A DNA stretch of 64,000 nt from Capitella teleta (lineage: Eukaryota > Annelida > Polychaeta > Capitellidae): NCBI GenBank assembly GCA_000328365.1, contig KB308479.1:473998-537997 (forward strand). Reading direction: 5' to 3'. Every line of letters begins with the position of its first letter. Positions within the stretch are counted from its first letter, which is position 1. Positions 49,201 through 58,105 of this stretch are shown here, one piece after another. The notes below the pieces were generated by a model. That model worked only from the letters and a program-made list of their open reading frames with translations, was not told the origin of the DNA and made no database searches. The position numbers were made by a program, and so were the translations under genes.

Positions 49201-52200
49201 GGTAAAATCAAGTATGGTAAAAGCCATTGCATCTACAGGTAGAAGTCCACTTGCATGAGTTAATGACATCATAAAAACACATTTAGTTCGAATAAAAAGA
49301 TAATAGTTTTGATTTAAAAGTGGACACAGATAGGCAGCAAACAGAGGTACCGGTGGATACTGTGGCACTCTTCATTGGTTTCCCTGGCCAGGTGATGATT
49401 GAGTAGTAGTAGGAGATGGAGAAGCTGGTGGAAGGGTCCAGTCGCGATCTCGACGCCAAGTGCCTTGGTCCGTTTTTACGAACTTCCATACTTCTCCACT
49501 ATGCCATGAAGCTCTCATTGCCATCGTTTTTAGCCGCCTGGTTCATGGCATAAACCTTTTGGCTTAATGCAGAGTGACGGGCTAGGTCATCCTCCGAGCA
49601 GCTAGGGCGACACTGGATTTCTTTGGGTAGGGTGTCGGCGCCCTTAGTCACATCAACTCTGGTGAGGAAAGTCCGGGCATCTGGCAAATGATGCCTTCAG
49701 TAGTCTCGGTCTGTTGTTGCTCTTCTTGCCGATCCTCACAAAAGACGTGGGTTTCCCCGTGGACTGGATCGTTGTGCACAACAACCCAACGTCATTTGCA
49801 TCTTGAGTTTTTTTCTTCAAGACCCTTGATTATAATTTAACGGACTTCTTCACAACATCAGCAAAAGAAAGAGACTCATTACCATCAGTATCTGCAGATT
49901 GGGATAAAAGTTTTATCCCAATCTGCGCAGCAATCAACACAAACAGTTTTATCATAAAACTGTTTGTGTTGATTGCTGCGCTGATTTTTCTGTCAGAGTA
50001 GCCAGTTGAGATTTGAGGAATGACACTTTTGATCGGAGGCTCCTTATTTCTTCAACGAGCATCTTTGTCTGATCGCTGATGAGCGACTGAACTGCCGCGA
50101 GAGTCAGTTTATTGGTCATTGTTTACACCTAAGAGCAGAAGCACGTGAAATTGTGTTTGCAAACACACACACACTCACACCCTTGATTTTGATGAGAATA
50201 TAAATGATAAAAGATATCAAAATGTTCAGCTCGGCTTTGTTCATCCAGTGGATACAATTGTGATCCTCAAGATCTGATATGTCACTCGAATTATCCAATA
50301 TAAATGAAATTTTCCGAGCGATTATTATTCAAATCGACTTGTTGCTATGGTGAACCGGAAGAGTTATTATTATTAATAGAGAACGCATGGTCGCCAAAAG
50401 ACCTCGTTTCTGAACGCCTCTCAGTCAGAACTCAGAAGGTGTTAATACGGTTTTCATACCTATCATTGAGAAATGCAAGTGGGTATCAGGGGAGGAGTGA
50501 TGGGGAAGAAAAGAGGCGAAAACTAGGGAATTAAATGTAAAGGCATAATAGTGATGATAATACACAAATACAGAAATGTAATACATTAATAAAGCACATT
50601 GATTTGGCTGTCGATGCCAGGTTTCACTGTTTAGCTATAAATGTTGTGTCGGACGAGACGCGAGCCGTCTTAATGCTTGGCATAAACTTTGCCACCCCAG
50701 GTCCAGGTGGCTTCGAAGTGGTCCGATTCTTGGAGGGATCTGAGGAGACGGACGTTGGCGGCGGTGAGATCTTCATGGATTGTAATACCTTTGTTTTTTA
50801 GTTGACGGCGGGCCCTAATCACCGAATCTTGTGGGTCCCTCGTAAAATATCTCACTATGAGGGGTTCCAGAGCAGTCTTGCTAGGGTTGGTCGTTTGACG
50901 GACGGGTAGAGGGTGGGCGGCGTCAATGTCAGTAATTGACACAGTCATGGAGGTGTCGCGAGCGTCTTTTAATGTTAAGATATTGTTTATGAAATTTTCC
51001 ACTGCTTCCTTACATGTTTGGCCTGACCTTACCTCAAGTCCTTTGACCCTGATATGGGTTTGTCAGCCATACTGTTCCTTGTGGTTGACTGCCCCCTCTA
51101 TCTTCTTTCACGTTACTCAGCTCTATCTCTTGTTCCTCGAGGCGCTGGTTGACTTTGGCCAGTTTCTCGCTGAAGAAGCAAGTGACTCTCTCAACTGCCG
51201 CTGTAATGGCTGATGAGGCGCTGTAATTCATCCGGGCTAATCGCTGGCATCATGGTTCCAGGTGGAGTAGCGGAGGCAGCAGGGGAGGCAGGTCAGGGAT
51301 GAGCGAAGTACGGGCATCAGATGGTGAATAGAGGTGACAAAGGCGATGGAATGATGTCACAGGAGCACAAGCAAAAGGGGAAATTATAAACACATGTACA
51401 AACGGCGTGCAGTGATGAAGATCCGAGTGTGGTGATGTAAAATCCGAGGTGCAAAAACGTAAGAAGTGTCCAGAAAAAGAAAAGCAAAGTAACGCTGAGC
51501 GATAAATGCACTATAAATAAGTGAATAAGAATAGTAGTAGGAATAGGAGTTAATAATTAATAATAGGAGTGAGTGATTTAGAGTAATCAATTAGACTGTT
51601 ACACTCTAAACGCTTTCATTCTAGAGTCTTCCCCTTTCTTTTCTCTCATTGAAAATATTTGCTCTTTTCTTCCTGTACATGTACTGGCCTTGTGAGTCTA
51701 AATGAGTGATACTGGCGATGTTGTTTGACTTACAAAAGTCAAGGATCTCTTGCTTGCCTGGAACAAACTTAATTAGGCATCAGGTGCATTATACAGAAGC
51801 AGGACGAACTTGGTAGGCATCCTTGATTCCTGCTTGATTGCAAGTCAAAATAACTACTGTTTTGCTCATTGATCATTTTGGTGTCTGATTTTGACCATGC
51901 CCCTCCTGCAGACAGCAATTATTATAGAAAGAATTAGGTTACTAAAGCAATTGTGTGAGACAGCCTCCAAATCCGTCATTCATAAACTGTGATAAGACTT
52001 TGTGATGAGCGAGGGGAGGTCGGCCCACACTTCAGTTGTCTTCATGTCGTTGGACCTGGATTTTTGAATTAGCACCCCAAATCTTCAGCCCAAATGACTG
52101 CTTTTGTGTGGTTTTCAACAGTGTCGTCAAGTGGGGCATGGCCAAATGAGAGAAAGTGCATATGTTGTGAGTCGGCTTCCTGCATAAGGCGGGGGGGGAG

Positions 52201-54284
52201 GTGATCATATTCTATGGCGCCATTACATGAGGAGTGGCTGTGTGCGATGGAGAGTGCGAGGCAGTGGTGGTCATTCCCGCCATAAGGGGAGAGTGACCAA
52301 TGGGACGTTGACCATTCCCTGCATAAGGTGGGGAGCGGCCCGGTGGGTTGGAGGGGCTTGGTTAGATGGGATGGTGATGTCGGATGGGTGTTGCATGTTG
52401 GGGAGTTGGGGGTACGTCTAATGTGGGAGCCTGGCCAAGAATGGAGGAGATTTTATAAACCTATATGCTACTGCCATATTCTTTAGGAAGGATTTCACAA
52501 AAGATAGCTAGAACTGGGGTCCACATGCAATGAAAAATATTTGTGCATGTTTCCACCGCTTTTAGACGTCTCATATCTATTTAACTAAAGACGTCTCAAA
52601 CAAGACGTTCATAATGCGTTATTTAGACAACTTAAAGACATGAACAAGACTAATTTTATTTCCATTTCCATTTATTTGATATCAATGAACATTAAACAAA
52701 TTCAAATAAACAGGTCAATACCAATTGTTAATACAGTTCACTTCTGCCGCTTCGTGGCATTCCTCAAACGGTTTCGGATGAATTCATTGATTCTGTTGTA
52801 ACTGACAGAAGGGCATTTGTTCTGGTTCAACCTAGTTGAAAATAAAACGTTCAAGTACATAATTATAAACACCTTTTTCATAATGTTTTTGACCATTTCA
52901 AGGGGGTCCCTGCCACCAAGCGCACGGCACCTCTTGATCTGAAGAAAAGATGAATGAAAATCAAAAATTAATTCAACATATCATTTTGCTCAATTGTGTA
53001 ATAAAATGAATGAAAGAAGAACACAGGTCAAACTGAATTATGCAAAATGACCTTAGCCACAGCTGCTTGTCCTCAGCATTGAAGTCTGGAAACTTTAAAC
53101 TGCTTTGCAGTAGAGTACAGAGGGTTGTGCTGTCCTCTCCATCAGCTCTCCTGTGTGGCTGTGATGCAGCCATCATGACTGGGGAGTTCGCGCTTTGCAG
53201 AAGGAAAGGATAGTTTTTTGGAAAAATTCAATGTCAAACAAAATCAGTTGCGAGGTACTTGTTTGTGACTGCTTTCTTGCCATGAGGGGCGTCGACACTT
53301 CCCCTGTTCACAAAATCCCACAGTTTATCTATTTCTCCAGCTGTTTTCTTTAGCTGTTTGTAGAACCTCTGCAGGCAGAAGTCCCTTCCCGACGAACAGC
53401 TGCATTCCAGTTGATGCCTTATTCGAGAAGATCTGTAATATGTATAAAACATACATATATAATGTGCCAAAGAGTTTTATAGCTATCATTACCTGACAAG
53501 CTATGCCTACTTTTATTTTCTTCTGGATCGGCGAGATAGATGTTGGGTGCCTGGATGCCCCAAGTGGCATGAGCACTTGCTAGACTCAGAGCACAGACGG
53601 AAAGTTTTCGTTTGGTCTGTTTGAATTCCCATGTCTGTAATTCTCGGTTCTGTTTGGCCGTGTTCTTTATCATATTTTTTTAAGGAACTCACTCTCATGC
53701 CCTCATGCCTCTCTTAATTGAATTTGTTTTTCTTCCCCAGGACGAGAATGTTGGCCAAGCAGTTCCGCCACACAACGTACATCATCAGCCACCGGAGCAC
53801 AACTTCAACCGACCACGACGGCCTCTCGAAGAAGTCGTTTGCTATAAGGTTTTTTATTTCTCCATTCAAAAGACGTATTTATTAGTTATTACGGTTATAT
53901 GGGCAGTTGAGCTTTGCTATTTTTGTGATAATCATCGAAAACTTTTGATGCCACGGAATGCTGTTTGACAGTACATCATTGTATACAACGTCTTATAATA
54001 AATTTTTAAGCTCATGATATTTATATGTATTTATAATGTTATAATTAGGGAACCATTAAATTAAGGAACCGGAAATCTGGGAAGTGACCCGGATTCCGGG
54101 CAGCTGGAGTCGGAACCCGGAACTTCGTGCATCCCTAGTTACAATTTTGATAATAAATTGATGATTTATTTCGCAGTGTGGGGGCAAGGGTCACTACGCC
54201 AACAGATGTCCAAAAGGCTTCCTCGCTTTCCTGAGTCGTTCGGTTCCAGAAAATGAGCACCCGGATCGACAAATCAACTCATGA
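46299..54284 (+). CDS. CPSF4: CPSF 30-kDa subunit (five CCCH fingers, two zinc knuckles), 276 aa
   Basis: RNA-binding subunit of the cleavage and polyadenylation specificity factor, which recognises AAUAAA. Exons: 46299-46401, 46993-47196, 47250-47345, 47393-47486, 47545-47662, 53741-53848, 54177-54284; 831 nt. The N-terminus (FDIEIALERQVGATPLPFPG) is the conserved CPSF30 lead. Five CCCH zinc fingers follow, including VVCKHWLRGLCKKGDDCEFL and DCAWYDRGFC. Then there are two CCHC knuckles, CHKCGEQGHKAMQC and CYKCGGKGHYANRC; human CPSF4 has one, fly Clipper two. The C-terminus PKGFLAFLS matches the family. The length is normal. Intron 5 is 6.1 kb and full of mobile elements. AATAAA lies at 54347-54352. 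Confidence 0.96.
47941..48133 (+). mobile_element. SINE copy 3, lacking the tRNA-like head
   Basis: Matches the SINE body (GCAGTGCTGCCCAACTGCG, AGAGTAGGGGGAAACCCGGG, ...TTAAAACCCC) with scattered differences from the full copy at 43.3 kb. The 5' tRNA-like part is missing. It lies in CPSF4 intron 5. Confidence 0.85.
48134..49299. other. CPSF4 intron 5 segment with a retroelement-like 3' tail
   Basis: No gene seen. Around 48820-48870 the motif pair TTATGCGCTCATTCCATG ... AAGCGCAGTA resembles the tails at 30.4 and 54.5 kb. The AT-rich remainder has only short ORFs. Confidence 0.5.
49300..50119 (-). mobile_element. Broken LINE ORF1 with coiled coil and RRM-like tail
   Basis: The frame opens at 50119 with MTNKLTLAAVQSLISDQTKM and a coiled coil (EEIRSLRSKVSFLKSQLATL). 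Later come SLSFADVVKKSVK, SFVRIGKKSNNRPR and DTLPKEIQCRPSCSEDDLAR, a layout I know from ORF1 proteins of CR1/L2-like non-LTR elements. At least two frame changes and several stops interrupt it, and a double palindrome (49894-49981) sits in the coiled-coil end. It is a transposon relic in CPSF4 intron 5. Confidence 0.7.
49894..49981. repeat. Two abutting perfect palindromes with 1-nt loops
   Basis: The first has 16-bp arms: 49894-49909, loop base 49910, 49911-49926. The second has 28-bp arms: 49925-49952, loop base 49953, 49954-49981. Both are perfect, and they overlap by 2 bp. A chance origin is not credible. Confidence 0.95.
50645..51290 (-). mobile_element. Broken LINE ORF1 of L1/Transposase_22 type
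   Basis: A coiled coil (EKLAKVNQRLEEQEIELSNV) is followed, after a frame change near 51060, by IRVKGLEVRSG, EPLIVRYFTRDPQDSVIRAR and LTAANVRLLRSLQES with WTWGGKVYA, the RRM and C-terminal domain layout of L1-like ORF1 proteins. It is a different ORF1 type from the neighbour at 49.3-50.1 kb. No ORF2 lies next to it. Confidence 0.75.
51291..52739. other. CPSF4 intron 5, no gene seen
   Basis: Contains a G-rich stretch (52187-52430) and otherwise ordinary sequence. No ORF has a recognisable domain, and I see no terminal inverted repeats or RNA gene. Confidence 0.55.
52740..53698 (-). pseudogene. Unidentified minus-strand ORF cluster nested in CPSF4 intron 5
   Basis: Protein-like segments lie in order on the minus strand: AHATWGIQAPNIYLADPEEN (about 53530-53570), QRFYKQLKKTAGEIDKLWDF (about 53320-53380) with APHGKKAVTNKYLATDF, then IKRCRALGGRDPLEMVKNIM (about 52890-52940) and SYNRINEFIRNRLRNATKRQ with a stop at about 52741. 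Some boundaries have AG/GT splice signals. I do not recognise the family. It could be a nested spliced gene or a decayed transposon gene. Confidence 0.4.
54038..54145. mobile_element. Tiny hAT-like MITE with 8-bp target duplication
   Basis: The 92-bp body (54046-54137) begins TAGGGA and ends TCCCTA (GGGATGCAC.. when inverted, a common hAT terminus). It is flanked by GTTATAAT and GTTACAAT, an 8-bp target-site duplication with one mismatch. It lies in the last CPSF4 intron. Confidence 0.6.
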
Positions 54285-54346
54285 TGTCTCGTGTACAGGG
54301 TGGCTTCGAATATGTTTTCTTTTTTTTGTTTTCCATCGTCTCATCC

Positions 54347-54352
54347 AATAAA
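54347..54352 (+). terminator. Poly(A) signal AATAAA for CPSF4
   Basis: A canonical AATAAA 63 bp after the CPSF4 stop, followed by a T/GT-rich stretch, a convincing cleavage site. Confidence 0.8.
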
Positions 54353-54509
54353 TCTGTCAATCTTTCTGTTTGTGTTTGGTTCATTATTGCGTGGCTTGCA
54401 TCTGCGATATTATTTTTTTGGCGATTCCAGAAAGAAACTTGATCTTAACTCCTAGAATGAAACTTGAGTGCTCTCAAGAAATTCCCGTCAGATGAAAATA
54501 CACTTTCCA

Positions 54510-54860
54510 ATGAATGAATGAATGAAATTTTCATTTATATTGCGCCATAATTTCCAATAAAATTGTTCAGTTGCGCTTGACGTAATACATGTAATAAAAA
54601 TAAAATATGAACATATAATAAATACAAGCATATATTAAAGAAGGAAAACGTAACATATTGTAAGTGAACATTAGATATACAGTCCTATTGAAATAATAAA
54701 AATGCAATTCTAAAAAAGTGAGTTTTTAATTTTGATTTTAAAAGGTCTAAAGATCTAGATTGACCTATATCAGTAAGTAATCCATTCCATAATAAAGGAG
54801 CTGTGACATAAAAACGTTGTTCAGTACATTTATAATGAGGTTTTGGCACAAGTAGGAGAG
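54510..54860 (-). mobile_element. 3' end of a non-LTR retrotransposon
   Basis: The minus-strand frame reads YVTAPLLWNGLLTDIGQSRS and LDLLKSKLKTHFFRIAF, the conserved RT C-terminus (APxLWNxLP..SLxxFKxxLKTHLF) of CR1/Jockey-like LINEs. It is followed by a 3' UTR and an (ATTC)n tail at 54510-54530. The element is 5'-truncated. Confidence 0.8.
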
Positions 54861-56599
54861 ATGAATTACATTTAATTAATTACACAACTACCTTGTGTAA
54901 TTAATCGGCTTTATTGCATCCATGGAGCTCTCCAATGTATAAACTTAACCAATTATATTCTCAACACGACCACTTGTCTTTTAATTCTGGCTGAGCGACA
55001 CTTGTCGGTAGACCCCTAATCCAGCCAGCCAAAAAAAAACATTAAATGTATATGTACCAGTAAGTTGCAACATCCCTGTGATCAGTGTGATGTGCGTGTG
55101 CATGTGTGATGCAGTTTGCATGTGCCAAAAAGAGAATAGATTAGTCCTAATCGATTTGTATTTGAGTATATATAATATAGGATCACTACGGAACCCGTGG
55201 TGTGTAATGACCTGGGGCGAGATGTCATTCGGGCGAAATGACCAGTTCCCCATCAACTCAGATTGTAATTGCACCATCAATTTACTACAGGTGTATAATT
55301 GATAATTAATTATGACGTAATATAGCCTCACCGTTGGCCGCCACCTGGTCGGTGCCACGCAGCAGCACACTGACCACAAGGAACAGAGGTGAAACAGAGA
55401 CAGGATTCATGCTCTTCCTTTGGGTACCAATCATTTCGCCCGAATGCCATTTCGCCCGGGTCATCTCACCCGAGGTCATCTCACCCGAGGTCATTTCGCC
55501 CGAATGCCATTTCGCCCGGGTTTATGTACATGTAAATATTTCACTTCACGGGTACAACATGACTTAAGCTTATAAATTATATATAGTATAGCATGCAGCA
55601 TATAACTTGTGTACGTGTTATATGTACTATCATATGCTACTATAGAGTGTATTAATTCTATATTTGTATTACATTGTACTAGTACTTGATTAGCAGGACA
55701 AGAGCGGCAGTAACGTACGCTGGCTCGTCCGCTGTCCGCTATTTACATTCCTTCATCAAATAAGATAATGTTTGATTAAAAAGGATTAGCAAACAAGGTC
55801 ATCGCCCAGCAGCCTCGACTCCTCACCCCTCCTACCGCCCCTCCCCTCTTCTGCCTGAACACTGTCGCATCGTGAACGCTGATTACCTTGTGCGTATCAT
55901 CAATTTCCATATGCATTATATCTTCATATCGCATACTTCAAACGGATATTCATTCAGACTACAGTCGACATGCCTTCCTGTTTGTTCCTACCGCATCCAT
56001 GGCACGTGTCACCAACTCGGTTTTTGCGATAAGCAAATGTACATACATTAAAGCTAGTATATTATCAATGATGAGTGTGACTCACAGGAACGTCGATTAT
56101 TATTATTATATTGGTCTAGTGAGCATTTCACACACGAACACCCTGTGTGCCTAAACACAGCTCAACATAATAATAATACGCGGCGGTATTCACAATAACG
56201 GAAGTAATGTGGTTTTCATTATAGTCCGACTTTGGCAAACATCCGGCCACTATCTGTTTGCTGGGAGGCAGACGTCGTCCATTTTACCAGAGATAATATT
56301 CCATGTAGTTTACTCAATATGATGTCAAATATTCATGGTTATGATAATTTTGACTGCTGTGAACTTGAGGAATGAGGGAATTTGTTTATAGGAGTAGAAT
56401 GGAATTTTCCATGCGACTGAAGAATATTTAAAGGATATTTGATACATTAATCTATATATCATCTCTATTAATTATGTTTTCATTTGTGTTTTACATAAGT
56501 TCACTCTTCATCGTGTATTCGTGTACAATAAGACGGAAATGCTCCCCAAAAGTATAAAAGACATCGCATCTATGGAACTTTTGAATTCGGACCCTTGGG
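54861..56599. other. Intergenic region with CGCCCGAAATG-type repeats
   Basis: No gene seen. Motif copies of the type ATTTCGCCCGAATGCC occur as a short array at 55431-55520 and in inverted orientation at 55214-55243 (GGGCGAGATG.. / CGGGCGAAATGACC), suggesting the two ends of a small element of about 300 bp. Confidence 0.55.
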
Positions 56600-56828
56600 T
56601 CGAGGCACCAGGCTGCTTCGTTCAAAAATACCGCCTGAGTGATCCATGCCGCGTAGTGCGTGGTTCGATCAGTCCACGCGTCATGATTGTGAATTATAAT
56701 TCGTTATACTGTAGTAATTCCTCGGTGACTCTGTGAATTCATCTTGCTCAATTGCATAGCAAGGTCGGGTGCTGTGTCCTACTGTTTATATGTTAGAATG
56801 CAGGAGTATGACCAATTGGAAACAATGG

Positions 56829-56945
<117 letters not shown>

Positions 56946-57029
56946 ATTTCGTACAAAAACATGTACAGGAAAAATGAACGGATAAAGAAAAATGTAATGG
57001 TAATGGTAAATATAAGTGCATGCAATAAT

Positions 57030-57152
57030 CCCAGAATGAGCATCAAGGGACTTCATTCTTCAGATATAGTTTGTTCAAACCAAACGAAGTAAAGCCAAAG
57101 ATTCTAGAAACGATAGGATCTTTGGTAAGATGAAGTGGGTCGCGTCGCTGAA
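57030..57152 (+). repeat. Exact upstream copy of the acyltransferase first-exon segment
   Basis: Identical over 123 bp to 58006-58128, including the start codon and the first seven codons plus two bases. It lacks the GTAAGT donor that follows in the downstream copy, so it cannot splice in the same way. Confidence 0.95.
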
Positions 57153-57215
57153 ATACTGTAGAAGCGGGTAACCCCGGTCCTGGGTTTTTTCTTCGTCGCC
57201 CTCAGTGCTTTATTT

Positions 57216-58005
57216 GTAGCATGCATTTTTATTTTTTATTTTTTAATATTCAATGCTGTAGAAAAAATAAACCGTAAATGGAAATAAAATCGAGAAATTA
57301 TTAAAAATTAAACTGGCCAAATTCACTCAAAATGTACGGTTTGTGTGTGTGTCTACAGTGTACTGTGTACGTCATAGTATAACAGATATACAAGTAGACG
57401 AGTTACTGTATGTGGATGGTTCATTAATGCAGCATCCGGGTGAATCATTATTGTCTAACATATCCACAAAGCGTGACCGAATAAAGACCGGTTCCGGTAA
57501 GCCAACAGATCACGACATCCTCGCAATCGATCGCATTCTTTCGTATGTCATAGGTTGCATTCGTGTGATTCATCGCAGAGATTAATGCGAGCGAGAAATC
57601 AGCCAAGTATGACATGCCATCAATCCACACAACTGCTAAGCTAAGGTTGACCGACTTCAAGCTCTTCATCTCTAAAGTTCAGTCTTCGTTGACCTCTTCG
57701 TGCCCTTAATGGATTAATATCGGATATCATACAGGACGCTGAGCTTGTAAGATTCCACCAATTATAGGTCGGTGTGTGTTTATTGGAATCTAATAGATCA
57801 GAACCGTGGGTTGGGCAGGTCTGCAGTGTGTACGTACGTACAGATATATACAGCTTTCCGCGAGTGGTCTTACACAACGAATTACGCAATATATTTCTTA
57901 TAAGGTTTCGTTAGAACGTTTCGTATCGCAACCTCATGTCCTGGTTCTGTGGAATATTTTCAGGAGGTGAGGCATAATTTCGGACTAAGCGTACGCTTCC
58001 CAAAA
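57216..58005. other. DNA upstream of the acyltransferase, no gene seen
   Basis: Mixed sequence between the two copies of the first-exon segment; it probably contains the promoter. The short ORFs have no domain. Confidence 0.5.
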
Positions 58006-58105
58006 CCCAGAATGAGCATCAAGGGACTTCATTCTTCAGATATAGTTTGTTCAAACCAAACGAAGTAAAGCCAAAGATTCTAGAAACGATAGGATCTTTG
58101 GTAAG

